A stretch of DNA of 64,000 nucleotides from Dichetophora obliterata (GCA_963920525.1 OY986435.1:171655827-171719826); one strand, 5' to 3'. Positions 22,060 through 34,860 are shown, counted from the first letter of the stretch. The notes: generated from the letters alone by a model not told the origin. Made by a program: numbers and translations.

Positions 22060-23051
22060 ACCGTTCTCCTTGCTCATCGGATTCGGTAGGGAGTTGTTTG
22101 ATAAAATCATCAAAATGAAAATGAAGAAAATGCAGCTTTAATGTCATCGATGTGCCGATTTTCTCAAAATAATACAGCATTTCTTTCACCCATTCTCTTG
22201 CTTCCGGTTCTGCGTCTCGATCCCCTCCCAAGACTCTAGTGCATACACGCTGTAGGTAAATTCATGCGATTGAATGATTATAATCATGAAGCGATGATTC
22301 AAAGTTGCTCTTGAATAGTTTTCTAATGTCAGGGCCATTAAGTACACCTGTTAAATGAAGACAAAAAATAAAGACAGAAAAGAAAACATTAACAAAGTGA
22401 AAATAGTACAATGAGGTGAACAAAAACTCGGTTTAAATTTACTACAATGCCTTTTTTAATTTTGTCATCGCTACGCTTTGGGAAAACGCTTTTCAAATAG
22501 TCAAATGCGTTTGGACAATTTACAACGGCCACTTCGATGAATTTTTTAACAATTCCCAATTGTATGTGGAGCGGTGGCAGCAAGATGTCTTGAGTATTGT
22601 CTATTAAAGTTGCATTCCTCAGTTTATGTTGTTTCATTTGTTCCTCCACACTTTCTCTTGGTTTCCACGAATTACATTGGTATTGATTCAGAGGTCAGCG
22701 CGATTCCCAATTACAAAGAAAACAAAATAAATTTGGAAAGCCGCCCTTATCGATGATCCCTTGCAAAATGTTGATGACCTTCAAATCACAGCAAATATTC
22801 CATTTATTTTCGTAATATTTGTTTTTTTTTCCATTATATCTTTCAATATTTCATAGCTTTCTTTCATGTTAATACCCATTGCCAGCGGAATGGAAGGTTT
22901 TCGGTTCGACACATGCAACAACACTGCTTTCAAGCTTGAAACAGAACCATCAATAATAAATATCCACTCACTAGCGATGTAGTTCATTCCCTTTTTTACC
23001 ACCAAAGCTTTTACATCGTTGCAGTAAGCGAACGAATTGTCATCATTTACT

Positions 23052-23188
23052 GCATTATTCTGTATCACGAAGAAGCACACCAACGATGAGAAAGACACGA
23101 GAAGCAATACTTTCCTTCCATAGAAAATTGTATTGCTTCTCGTGTCTTTCTCATCGTTGGTGTGCTTGTTCGTGATACAGAATAATGC
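23052..23188. repeat. 59-bp near-perfect hairpin inside the copy 2 frame
   Basis: Arms 23052-23110 and 23130-23188 are inverted with 58/59 matches (single C/G difference) around a 19-nt spacer. The reading frame stays open through both arms, adding ~40 residues absent from copy 1. Confidence 0.95.
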
Positions 23189-23324
23189 ACTTAGAGTGTA
23201 GAGGCTCTGAAATTCAGCTTGCCGTTTGCGGTACGCCGTAGAGTTCACATTACCATGTGAGAGTTTTCTTTGCATGCATAGCAACTGGTTTCATCATGAT
23301 CACCTGATAGATTAATCCAGTTTA

Positions 23325-23394
23325 CCGGCTTACTTCATACTATGTTTGCCTCCACTCAACCGGCTTACTTCATACTATGTTTGCCTCCACTCAA
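23325..23394. repeat. 35-bp perfect tandem duplication
   Basis: CCGGCTTACTTCATACTATG... (35 bp) is repeated twice with no mismatch, within the N-terminal part of copy 2. Confidence 0.95.
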
Positions 23395-23962
23395 CCATGC
23401 CATGAGATTATTATAACATTGGCGACATACTGTATTAGGTGTGTAATTTTCACCGGTCAAGTTTACTTCGTCGAAAAACAACTTATATGCTTTTTTGAAC
23501 TGATTAGTTAAAAGATTCTTTTCCTTTTGCAATGTTGTAGAACTTTTTTCCTGATTTGATGACCGCAAACGTAGCAAAATGAATCAATATTTTCACACTG
23601 CATATTGAAATTGTCAGTTGCCAATATTGTGTGCGAATTATGCTGTAGCACTTTCACTTTTTTTACTTTCACTTTATAACTTTCACCGCTGAGCTCTCGT
23701 TGATGTCGCGCTGTGTAATGCCTCGATGTGAGCGTCATGTCGCTTTTATATTGTGTGCTGCGTCCCTTGTTGAGTGTGCTGAGGTCACCAAACCACAATA
23801 CCCATGGAAAAACGGTACAAAGGCAAAAAACTCGACGCATTGCTTGCAGAGGTAATATCAATTTTATTGATGCATTTTTTTGCATTCCTTTTTTGATTTC
23901 TTACTGCATTGCCTGTGCTGCTGCGATTGGTGCGTGATCACGTGATACCTAAACGGTGTTAA

Positions 23963-24240
23963 CCCTTGGACAAACACATGGTTCTGGCCAGGCATATTTC
24001 ATTTTTGAGCGTTAATTAAACATACAAGACATTAAACATGACTAGAGCTACAATGTGAATTCAATTCAGATGTTTGCTTCCAGATAGTTTTTTGATAGAA
24101 GTTTTTTTGATTTTATATGTTCACAATTTCATCTTTATGACAAGAGCTAAAATGTGTTTCCAGGTATTTTTTTATATTTTGGGTTGTTTTTATGTGAATT
24201 CAATGCAGATGTTTGCTTCCAGGTAGTTGTTTGACAGTTT
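23963..24240. mobile_element. piggyBac terminus remnant
   Basis: After TTAA (23959-23962) it begins CCCTTGGACAAACACATGG, then TTCTGGCCAGGCATATTTC. This is the inverse of 6050-6110. A second match, ATGCAGATGTTTGCTTCCAG (24203-24222), is the inverse of the element 1 region near 5860. In between, 24118-24155 carries a patch resembling the 24836-24875 terminal repeat. No coding sequence. Confidence 0.75.
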
Positions 24241-24831
24241 GGGCACGGGAACTCACTCACTGAGAATTTTTATAAGAATGCACTGACTATCAGTGAAGGT
24301 ACAGTGCACCACACACTCGGCCTCCTGACTGACAATTATTTACGTTCAAAGTTTTGAAATCAACTTTTTTTTAAGAAATCGCGTATTTTCTTACACTTCA
24401 ATTGTTTTTTTTTACTAGGGTTGTTTTTTGAGGAAACCAGATTTTTATTAAAAAAGTGGGTTTAAAAAATCTTTTTTTTTAATTTGCCGCAATGAGTTAA
24501 TAAAAATTAACATATTTATGTACAGATCTATAGCATTTTCAAAGGTCTTCTCAACGATACCCATCTCAACCAGATCGGATAAGAAATGGGAGAAATATAA
24601 GCGATTATATACTCAAGCTATAAAGGCCTATATCTCAAAAAGTTGAATCGGCCTCCTTAAAAAACTTTGGGGTTTTAATCAGCGCTGTAAGCCCTGCCAG
24701 GCCAAAGAAAATTGGCGCATTTTTCATAAAGTAAATTTGTTCGTAAAAGCGGAAAATAAAAAAAAACGCTTTTTGGGCCATTTTTCGCTCATTTTTTAAA
24801 GTTTTTTACGATTTTGACCTTGAAGATGAAG
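24241..24831. other. No gene recognised
   Basis: Noncoding interior of the 20982-25076 element. Confidence 0.4.
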
Positions 24832-25076
24832 TTTTTATATGTTCACAATTTTTGTTCTTTATGACAAGAGCTACAACTTTGCCTCAGAGAGTAAATCAAA
24901 ATTCCGAACTGTTTGCACGATATGAGCTTGAGACAATTATCATTTTTTTGCAAAAACGACACCGAGGCCCCACATTTTTGGGGGCCCATAAAAAAAAAAC
25001 CTGGAGGACTTTGGGCAAAACTGGGAGACAGGGGTCTTTTTTTTGGTCTTTTATCACGTAGTGGTGTCCGTATATG

Positions 25077-27719
25077 GTGTCCGTGTAATCATAATAATCT
25101 CAATATTATTGAAAGTAGTGATTTTAATAAAAAAACCCCTCTCCAGTCTCGGGAAACTCCAATTTTTAATAAACTAAATTTAAGCCAATTTCTTAAGTAT
25201 TTTCTTACTGCAAATGATTGAATTGTGAAAACTATTTGACAAAAACTGGCTTCTCATTAACAATTTATTTTCTCACATTGCATAAATTCACAATTATAGC
25301 AACTGAGATTTCTTTTTTACACCATTGAAATTTTTTGAAATTCTAAGGCTTTGAGAAAGAACCCACTGAACCATATGCTAAGGTTTTGCGTAAAGGGATA
25401 GTTTTGAATGCGTTTTCGGGTAGATATTTTTTTTAATTTTTGTTTATTTTTTTAGTTTCTATAATCAATGTTCTTGCTAGAGAAGATCAAATTCGTGAAA
25501 CTTTTTTTCCATAACAAAAATTTGATTCTTTTGCAAAATTATTTATTTTAGCCGAAAAAGAAACTTTCTTTTATCATTTTTGTAGAAAACAATTACTTAT
25601 AATTGAACAAATTTGTATTCATAAATAAGTTCAGAAATGAAGAGTTAATATTACTTTTCACATTCTTAAATAAGTTAAAAAAAAATGGTAATGAAATTTT
25701 TGCTTTTTTGCGAACTTTTGCGTACGTTTTTGGGTAGAAGTTTTTTTTTAATTTATATTTTTGAATAAGCAGATCTAAACTATATCATTGATAGGACTGA
25801 ATTCATTAAATTTAGTTTCCATCAAAAATTTGTTAAATGCCCCATAAAGTTTTTATTTTAGTTCTAATTTTATTGTTTTCTAATTTCGAATAAATTTAGT
25901 TCTGCGAAAAATATTTCAGTCTGGCGAATGAGTTCAAAATGACTCATTTCTAAGTCCCAAAGAACAACTTTCCAATGATTCTTTTTTCAACTCGTTTTCG
26001 AACAAAAAAAAAGTAAAATTTATGATTCTTTTTTTAACTCACTTCTGTAGAAAAAAAGATTCGCTTTTGAGAGGCATTTTAGTCCGACGAATGAGTACAA
26101 AAGGGTGCCAAAAATTAACTTTTCTGCCCGAAAAGGTTTATAAAAAATTCAACAATTATTGTTTTGGTTTGCTGGGAAAAAATCACTGTGAGCTAAAAAC
26201 TAAAAGACATGCTTTACAACTTTTTCTATCAAAAACTAACTGAGCTTGGATCTTCTTTTGGGAAATGGCCAACTTGAAATGGCCAAAAATAACTTTTTTT
26301 TCTTACAAAACAATTTGTAGTTCTGAATGATTAATCATTATAGATTCTTGCTTCATAGCTTATTAATTTAAAAAATTATTTCAACTTTTTAATGCACTTA
26401 ATTATATGTAGGAAAATATTGCCTTTTTGTCTTAGTTAAATAATTTTTTGCTGATGTCACGCAGTGGAGAGCTGAATTTATACGGGAATTGGAATTAGTA
26501 TTTATAAGATATTGAATTTTTTTTTACACTTTATAGTTCAAAGTTAGTCTATCCATTTAGCTGTGTTGGATTGACATGTCAAAATAACTCATTTAAACTA
26601 AGTGCAATACTATGGACAGCTATTTGCTCCAAATTTATTTCTACTTTTATATATAGTATTATTTCTATTTATCAATTTAATACTTAAATTATTTATGCTT
26701 CTATTTGTTTAAATTGTTGTTATAACTTTTAATTGATTTATTACAAATGCATCATATATCGTATATAGAATATATAGTTAAATGCTTTCAACTTGTTAAT
26801 GCTTTCTCTTTGTTAATTTTTTACTCTATATATTCCTAAGTTTATATTTTATGTTAAAGAGTATCTTAAAGAATTTTATTTGAGAGAATTGTTAATGAGC
26901 AATGTGATTTTCAACAACAAAATTATTACTATTTCAGTTAATGTTTGTATATTAGTAATATAAATATCGATTTAAAAATAAAAAGAAAATTCAAAAATAT
27001 ATAAAATATAATAAGACAGAAATACATATATCTGTATGTTTTATTGACATCAAGTTGTCCTGAGTTAAGAATGAATGAAAGAATGGAAAATGAAAAAACG
27101 GCATCGTTTTCATTCCATTACATGAAGAGTTCCTTCAATTAGTTACACTCAAAATTGATTTGTCTGCTTTAACAACTGAATTTGTACATGCTACCAACTA
27201 CAGCTAACTTAACCTCTATTATTGCAGTCTGCTTTTGAAAATCACTAACCAGAAATAACAAAGTACACAATTCGAACAAAAACCCTTGCCAATATAAATT
27301 CTTGAGTTGTATTTGCAATGTTTAGAATGTATTAAAGGTTTTCTTCTTCTTCAACTTTAATGTCAAAAGTTTTACACTTTATCGCTTGGTCGATATATCG
27401 ATACTTTACAGCATGGGCGTTAAGTTTAACACAGTTTGAATGAAAAATCTACCAAGTTTTGCTATTATTTTCATTTACATTTCTTAATTGAATGCATAAA
27501 TTAAAGCTGCCCAAATCCTATAAAAAAGAATTATTTAAAATAATTTCAAATACTTGGCTACAATCGTTTTTGCAGCTGACGTCATAAATTCTATTCATGA
27601 CACTCTTCTGCTCATATTAAAAATTCTGTGAAAGTTTGAAGAAAGAAAGAAAAATTCAAAAGAAAATAAACCATGATGGAGAGCTAACGCCAAAAGAATA
27701 CATAAAATAAAAACGCTTT
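25077..27719. other. No gene; diverged repeats
   Basis: Two diverged direct copies of a ~150-bp unit start near 25409 and 25722 (GCGTTTTCGGGTAGA.. / GCGTACGTTTTTGGGTAGA..). Smaller duplicates occur at 25918 and 26078 (TCAGTCTGGCGAATGAGT / TTAGTCCGACGAATGAGT). The rest is AT-rich with short frames. Confidence 0.45.
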
Positions 27720-28140
27720 TGCTTTCACAACGCAACAGCTAGTCGGTCAGTCAGCCAGCCAGTCAGTCAGTCACTCGTTCTCCAAACACAAACCCACTTC
27801 ACAGCGACTACAAAGTCGAACTCTTTCTTCTCAGTTTTTTCTTTTTCACAAATTATGCATGCACGGCTATTTATTTATTTTACTTTTTTCCCAAAGAGAA
27901 TGTAAGAATGAAGATTGGAGAATTAATGATCTCTCCACGTTTCTTCAAGCGACTTGGTTTTATTGGCGTAACAGTGACCTAGTATGCGTGATTCTTTTGA
28001 ATTTTGCTTCAGGTTTTGAACGATCATGCTGTCGAACGATCTACGTCATCGAGTTGTGGTAGTATTTGCTTCGTTCTGTAGAATGCTCAATGTGTATGCA
28101 CATTCATATCTAGACCGTAAAACAAGTGGTGTGTACAGCG
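27720..28140 (+). promoter_or_regulatory. Possible host promoter or 5' exon patch
   Basis: A balanced-composition island with a CAGT repeat (GGTCAGTCAGCCAGCCAGTC, 27743-27762, then AGTCAGTCACTCG). TCAGTC repeats match the fly initiator consensus TCAGTY. A C/T-rich tract and ATGCATGCACGG follow. An open frame at 27859-28062 has no recognisable motif. Resembles the leader near 11 kb only in texture. Confidence 0.25.
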
Positions 28141-28295
28141 ATGTTGTGACCTATTTGGGGTCATTTCAATTGAATTAAAATCGTTCAAGTGTGCAGAAGT
28201 CATGCAAATTAATTAAGATCAATTAGTGTACAGCTAATTGTTAGTTAAGACATTAAATGCTGAATTTTAAAAAAAAATTATAAAGTGGGTAATAA

Positions 28296-28405
28296 TTAGA
28301 GTCCGACCGAATATTCGGTTTCGGCTACGGCCCTTTTTGTCAGTTTCGGCTATTAAGCCTTAATTTGGCTGAAACCCGAAACTGAAACCGAAACCGAAAC
28401 TTTTG
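28296..28405. repeat. Short inverted repeat rich in CCGAAA/TTTCGG
   Basis: TCCGACCGAATATTCGGTTT and GGTTTCGGCTACGG face CCGAAACTGAAACCGAAACC across ~50 bp. Potential MITE remnant; no boundary found. Confidence 0.5.
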
Positions 28406-28849
28406 GGAAATATTTCTTGCATCAGTTATTTAATTCAAACATATAAGTTTGGTTTAATCAAAATATTTACAACGCGTTATACAAAACTAACATGATGAAT
28501 TCGTCTATAACTTGATGTATCGTGTAAGCGTAAAACATTTTGATTAGTTTTATGCTTTCGATACTATCATTTTCGATTTTATCATCTCTATTGCAATAAT
28601 TATTAACCCTTAAATACCTGATTTTTTTAATTGACGGGAAAAAAATATATGCTATGTAACTTTCAATTCTGAACAACTTTTTTTCTACGACTTCTTTTAC
28701 AGCTGAGTCTTACTCCCTGTACCTACAAATTACCTGGTTGGTCCCGGGCGGCATCTGTGGGAGCTCATTAGAAAAGTTAAAAAATAAAGGAAAACTAAAC
28801 AAGTATTAATTTTATTAGAAAAAAGCACCCAACAGGCCAAAATGTTTTA

Positions 28850-30910
28850 GAATAATATTATAACAAGCTTATCAACACAAGCCTTAAGCTCGAAAAAAGC
28901 TTGAGAAACTATCGAAAAAGACTATCGCAGCAATTGAAGAAAAATCAAAACGGAACCCTCGTGATAATATTGCTCACGCAAGATTTTTATAAGCTTTTTC
29001 TTGCAATTGTAGAATAAGCTTAAGAAAATAATCTTATATATTAATAGGCAAACATCAAATGTCGTACACTTTTTCGATATTAATTTTAGAATAAGGGCAA
29101 TGAAACTTATATCATTCGATAAGTACTGCGCTCTATATGTGCAGAATAATTTTAGATTTTTAATTTATGACCTCTGCCCCGAAATGTTGACGTTGAAAGT
29201 TTGTATTATTTTTTATAAGGAATCTCAGGGCTAAGAAGAGGTAGAATAGTGAATGAGGTATCAAATGAAAGATTTGGCCGCACAGTTGATTACATTATGG
29301 ATTGGTGACTTTTGACCTGCAATATGAGCTTAAAAGAGCATTTATTAAAGAAAAGCTAAACTGTAACAGATGGAAGAGGAAATTTTAGACATTGATAAGG
29401 TGTGAAAAAATACTTCCGACATTTTGCGCCATCTCTTACGGATACAATGCAATAAGCATTTTTTTATGTTAAAAGTGTGAATATATATTGTGATGGTGAA
29501 ATTTCTTACAAATAGCAAATTATGCAAAATTTTTCGTTATTTTGACATGAAAATTATTGTGATAGCTCGAAAACTATAGATGTTTTCAGTACAACGTATT
29601 TTTGTATGAAACGTCGTTGGTTCAGAAATATAACGGTATACGAAAGCTTTTTTGGTAATATTTTTCTAGGATAATATGTTAAAAAAATTCCCTTTATAAT
29701 GACACCAAAACTATTGAGATATCTTAAAAAAATGTAGATTTTCTCAGTACAACGTATTTCTTTGAAGCAACGTATTTCGCCTCAGAATGAGAAAAAAAAC
29801 TATTGAAATTTCAAGTTTTGATTTTGCAAGCAAATATCTTGGCCATTTTTCAATCGATTTTCATTAAATTTTCTTTGGCTAAAAGATCAATTAATTAACT
29901 TTGAAGAAATGAGAAAAGATTAACCGTTATCTCACCAATTCAATGTTTATATGGTTTTAAAAATACCTCTACAATATTCAGTTTTTGCTCAAAAAATAGG
30001 CCAAACGTTTTTGTTGTTGTAATTTATTTTCTTATAAAATTTTCTTTTTTTCACACTTTTACATATGACATATCATTTATTAGCAAAAATTGCTTCATTT
30101 TGACACATAATGCAAAAAACAGTTTTATCAACGAAATTCATGATTTTTTTGATGAAAATTAAATTTTTCAAAATGTTGTTTTTATATTTTCTACAAAGTT
30201 CTACAGCTTAAAAAATAGTTTCTCTGAAAAAAATTTTCAAATATTTCAAACCACTCCAAAGTTTTATAAACAAATCTATGTTTTAAGCCATTTCGTTATA
30301 TATAAAAATAGTCGTAGGAGAAACAAATCTTCAATTTTTCTGAACCGATTTTGATAATTTTTTAAATAAGTTAGAGTAGGGAGAAGAAGTTTACCGAATA
30401 GTTAAAAACTGAAGTAAAACCTAAACTATAAGAAATGGAAGAACATGTGGCGTAGGTGGAAATTTTAGATATTAATACAATGTAGGAAAAAGCTTTTTCA
30501 CTATCTCTTACGGATACCCTACAATAAGCATTTTTTATAGTATATTTTTTTATTTAACAATAGCAAATTCTGAAAAATTTTTATATAAAAGTTAGGACGA
30601 TATCTCGAAAACTCTTGCTTTCTCTCGAAACTTAAGATTTTATTAGTACAACACATTTTCTTAAGGCAAGGTCAATGCCTCAGAATAAGAAAAGCGATTG
30701 AAATTTCAGAAAGTTGGTCGAATTTCGATCACAGGCGATAGAAAAGCTTACTATTCTCAATAGTTTAATAAGCTTTTTCTGACAATTGTAGAATAAGATT
30801 GCAAAAATAATATTAAATTAATACATATTAAGAAAAGCTTACTATTATCAATAGTTTTATACGCTTTTCCTGGCAGCTGAAGAATAAGCTTAAAAATTAA
30901 TATTTTTTAA
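28850..30910. repeat. Complex dispersed repeat block
   Basis: Contains internal duplications: 29340-29480 resembles 30400-30540 (GAAATTTTAGA..; CTATCTCTTACGGATAC..; CAATAAGCATTTTTT), and AAAAGCTTACTATTCTCAAT / AAAAGCTTACTATTATCAAT repeats at 30731 and 30833, with TTGTAGAATAAG partners near 29010. 29560-30290 is a diverged copy of 45180-45910. Noncoding. Confidence 0.6.
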
Positions 30911-31794
30911 ACACATTTATAGATTGATTATTTACAGCTGAGGAAAAAGATTTTAGAACGCTACACTTTTTAGCATTTTTAATGAAACATAAAAATTTAT
31001 AATATTTGTAAAGTTTATGTTTCAAAAATATAAATTAAAGTTTTTATAATCCAAAGAATATATGGATTATAAAAAATTGTAGTTGCCATACATATGGTAA
31101 GAGAAATAACAATAACAATGCTGAAGAGATCAGTATTTTTAAAGCTCTGTCCTCAACTGCAAGAATAACCTTTACCTTTATCATTTTTTAAGTTTAAAAA
31201 AAGTTTATCATTTAAAGTTTAGGAAATTATTTATTGTTATTTAAAAATTTTTTTGTAATTTGCGCATAAATTCATCCGATTTTTGACAAATTGGAAGAAA
31301 GTCCTCGTCTCTTTCGTATACTGATCTTCTCCTATACCCAGTGATAAAGCCCCATCTAAAACATATTCAAATTCAATTATCATTTTTATGTTTAAATTTA
31401 GGGGTATTAAATTAAAACTCTTCTATTTGTGAAAAAAAGAGCAAGCTAAGAGATATTATTCCCTGAAGCGGTATCCGTAGTTTGGTTTTACAAAAGAATG
31501 GCAAAAATTAGATTTTCCGCCCTCTTTTTTGATAAATACAAATCTATTTTTCCATACGGTTGGCTTAAAATATTTTAAGTTGTTCTCGATATACATCATT
31601 TCCAAAAATTTCGAAAGTGGAAAAGAAGAGTTTTGATTATATACCCCACAATTATTCTTACTTCGAATAGCTATTGCTGTGCTTACGCACACTCTTTTTC
31701 GTCTCTGTCTCCTTCCAACATAGCTGCAACGCCAGTTCGTCAATAAATATTTTTCTCTAGCAATTTTTCACAAAACTAGGTGATTTAGACACTA
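30911..31794. other. No gene recognised
   Basis: Short frames. A 95-codon minus-strand frame at 31456-31743 begins MTNWRCSYVGRRQRRKR but has no support. Confidence 0.4.
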
Positions 31795-32157
31795 CACAGT
31801 AAAACATATGAGGATACATTTTATACTATTTGGTGTACATATAAATCCAAACCAAAAATGTTTTAAAAGTTATACCATCAAATCTTATAACTTTTTCCAG
31901 ACCATTTTTTTGGTGAAACCAATCGAAACCACTATATTTTTAATTTCACCGATTTCGGTGAATTTTTTACTTACTTTCGAACCAGAATATATTTTGATTT
32001 ACTCATGATATCCATATAACATTTTTAAATTATATTTGTTTTATTATTTTTATAATATTGAGTGGTATAAAATTTATAAATTATTTGGAATAAAAAAAGT
32101 TTATACCACACAATTGTTATAAAAAAGATAAAATTTACCCTCAAATTTTTTACTGTG
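31795..32157. mobile_element. 363-bp MITE with CACAGTAAAA ends and TA duplication
   Basis: TA at 31793-31794 and 32158-32159. Left tip CACAGTAAAACATATGAGG, right complement CACAGTAAAAAATTTGAGG, continuing ..TACATTTTAT / ..TAAATTTTAT. Tc1/mariner-type target. Confidence 0.85.
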
Positions 32158-33738
32158 TACAGACAGTTCGTTCTCCTAATAAAAATTATATAGAAAGTTG
32201 TGAGAATTTTATATTATTTTTTTCTAAATACTAAAATCAAATATACATTATAGCAGATGAATTTTGTTTGTCCTTGTATCATTGATTTTTACATTCTACG
32301 TTAAATTCGAGCCGGCACAATTTTGATTAAAAAATTAAATTTACGATATTGCATCAACTATCAGGCTCAGTTTATATTATTTTTATTTTAGACACAAACC
32401 AATTGTTATTTTCCAACTGGAAAAACTACTTAAAAATTTAAAAAGATTGGTGTCTATTTTCCTTTTTTTGCAAATTTGATTTCCATAAGCGAAGTGCAAG
32501 TAACATGCTTACCAGTAACCAGTAAATTCAGTTTAGAACTAAAAAACCGTTTTTGATTGTGAAAAAAAAGTGATAAAATTATTCCTTTGTTAAAAAAGCA
32601 CGGTAAATTTTTTTACTAATTTTTTATAGTAATCTCAAACTTAAAATCAACATGTTTTTACAAAATTCCAAAATTTAAAAAACATTAAATCGAGAAGTGT
32701 ATGTTAAAATGTTTATATAAATTACTCTCGAGTATCACCGGGTATATCAGCTTGTTGTTAATACATATCATTTATGAATCCATACAGGTCTAGTGTATCT
32801 GTTTCATAATATAGTATATTCTGATAGTATATTATATAGTGTATGAAATATAAAAAATCGTCAAAGTTGAAAAAGCCAGAAATATTCGAAAAAAGTTGTA
32901 TTTGCAGAGTAAATAAATTATTCCATTGTTCCTTTAAATAAATAAATAAATAAATTACCTGTAATACTAAATACACACAGCTTTCTCAAGTTGTCTTAAG
33001 CAGTGTTCCAACATATCGTTGGAAAGGTTTAAGTGTCGTCTTTCAGGATTAAATTTTTAAAGTCTGTTGACAGTCAGGTAAGTTATAGGCTAATAAGTGG
33101 GTAAAGGTAGGCAAAATCCGTTTTTTTACCGTAAGTCCAGATTTTGGGGTGTCCGGCAAATTCCAAGTATAGAACATTATTTAACTTGACATGACCTACC
33201 AGAAAAATAGCATTATCTCCCAGGTATTTCAACTTCGTTCCATTTTGTTGCACTGTGTTATCTGAGGTTTTGTTTTTATATGTCATTGAGCTAAATGGAA
33301 AAAAGATTTTCAACTAATGTATATCAAAAAAACGCAAGCCATGAGATCAAATAAAGGTATATTTCTTAAATTCCGACTTAATAAATTTTAAAATATGTTA
33401 TCGATTAAAAATTTACTTTAAAAAAAAATCAACAAAAATTTATAAAAACTCAAACTTAGGAAAACTCAACAAAATAATACAAAAAATTAAAGTAAAAGTA
33501 TCAAACAAGAATTAAGGTGCAAAAACACAAACTAAGAAATACCAATCATAATGCTCTAACTCACAGAGTTTGCGCTAACTGTTAGCTCTGGTCAACTTGA
33601 AATGTCACTCTGGCTGTAGTTTAAAATAGACAGTTTGCTACGATTCGCGTACCATTGGCAATAACCGAGCGGGTTAACACTTTGCCTGTTTTATTTTAGG
33701 TATTTTAAATTTGTAACTTTTTTGTGTGTTCCGATATA
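32158..33738. other. No gene recognised
   Basis: AT-rich; includes a TAAATAAATAAATAAATAAA tract at about 32936-32954. Confidence 0.4.
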
Positions 33739-34171
33739 CAGTCTTGTTCAACAAAAAAGTAATGGCGATATTTGAGCTGTTCAGAGCACAAGTGGCGTAA
33801 GTCCATTTCTTAGGGAAATTGAGTTAAGTACGTAGAAGTGAAGAGGAAAATGTAACCTATTTATGAGTACGGGCTAGAAACTCCTAGCTTACGTTATCTC
33901 TGAACAAAATGCAATACTTTGTTATTGCTCTGACAAATACCATTATTTATTCAGAGCACAAGTGGCGTAAGTCCATTTTTGGTAGTTTTGAGAAAATTGA
34001 ATGTTTAGAAAAATTCTTAAATGAAGTCTAAGTATGAAGAACTCAGTTTTGCTTATAAGCTTGGTCAAGAGCATAATTGGAGCTATCCATATCGTAAAAA
34101 ATAAACTAAATAATACACAAAAAGGATGCAGAATATTGCATATTAGTAAAAACATTTGGAATTGCGCCACT

Positions 34172-34860
34172 GAAAATTATTTTAAATTTCTCGTTTCCGC
34201 TGTAGAAATCTAATAGGAGATATTTTTCAAAAACTTTTTGACGAGGAATGGCAGCATTTTTACATAGAAGTTGGACAAAACCACCCCTTAGCGATTATTT
34301 GCATTATTAAGGGAGATATAAAATGAATGGACTTACGCCACTTGTCCTCTGAAAATTTTTAAAAATTTCTCTTCTCCGCTGTAAAAATGTAATGAAAAAT
34401 ATTTTTAGGAATTTTTTGATGAGGAATGACAGCATTTTTTCATAGAAGTTGGACAAAACTACCCATTAGCGATTATCTCCATTATTAAGGGAGATATAAA
34501 ATGAATGGACTTACGCCACTTGTCCTCTGAAAATTTTTAAAAATTTCTCTTTTCCGCTGTAAAAATGTAATGGAAAATATTTTTAGGAATTTTTTGATGA
34601 GGAATGACAGCATTTTTTCATAGAAGTTGGACAAAACTACCCATTAGCGATTATCTCCATTATTAAGGGAGATATAAAATGAATGGACTTACGCCACTTG
34701 TCCTCCGAAAATTTTTTAAAATTACCCGTTTCCACTGTAAAAATGTAATGGACTATATTTTTAAGAATTTTTACATAGAAGTTGGATAAAATCATCTCTT
34801 AGCGATTATCTTCATTATAAAGGGAGTTTTGATATATACCTTTTCGAAAATTTACCATTG
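34172..34860. repeat. Left tandem array of ~178-bp units
   Basis: Core sites spaced exactly 178 and 178 bp. Each unit carries TTTTGATGAGGAATGACAGC, AGAAGTTGGACAAAAC and TTAAGGGAGATATAAAATGA. The last unit is partial. The two middle units are almost identical. Confidence 0.9.

Larger units (their letters stand above)
21715..23625 (-). pseudogene. Uncharacterised TE protein, GERFHQD family, copy 2
   Basis: The N-terminus, near 23600, reads MQCENIDSFCYVCGHQI, then YTPNTVCRQCYNNLMAW (23365-23577). The middle (22781-23284) reads NLSGDHDETSCYACMQRK, SFAYCNDVKAL, SSLKAVLLHVSNRKPSIPL. Then GGFPNLFCFLCNWESR, LLPPLHIQLGIVKKFIE, SLTLKLHF-like MTLKLHFLHFHFDDF, SDEQGERFHQTTIPVEKRYKG. A clear 67-nt GT-AG intron (21925-21991) joins LDALLAE in phase to VCWWSHKIIL, and an acidic Ser/Asp tail ends at 21715. 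Lesions: TGA after NWESR (near 22700), TGA near 22265, an A-run shift near 22820, a 59-bp hairpin insertion. Same family as 16264-17831. Confidence 0.72.
20982..25076. mobile_element. 4.1-kb element with ~235-bp terminal inverted repeats
   Basis: Left arm 20982-21217 and right arm 24832-25076 are inverted copies: tip CCATRTACGGACAYCACTAC, then GTGATAAAAG, CTGGAGGACTTTGGGCAAAA / inverse, GGGGCCTCGGT / inverse, TTGATTTACTCTCTGAGGCA / inverse. Enclosed are copy 2 of the GERFHQD protein family and a piggyBac terminus. The sub-tip CACTACGTGATAAAA resembles the CACTATGTAACAAAA tip of copy 1's element. Confidence 0.8.

Noticed and set aside
27859..28062. 67-codon frame downstream of the CAGT repeats
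   Set aside because: No motif; kept only as part of a possible promoter patch.
31456..31743. 95-codon minus-strand frame with RRQRRKR
   Set aside because: A basic patch alone is not evidence; no context.
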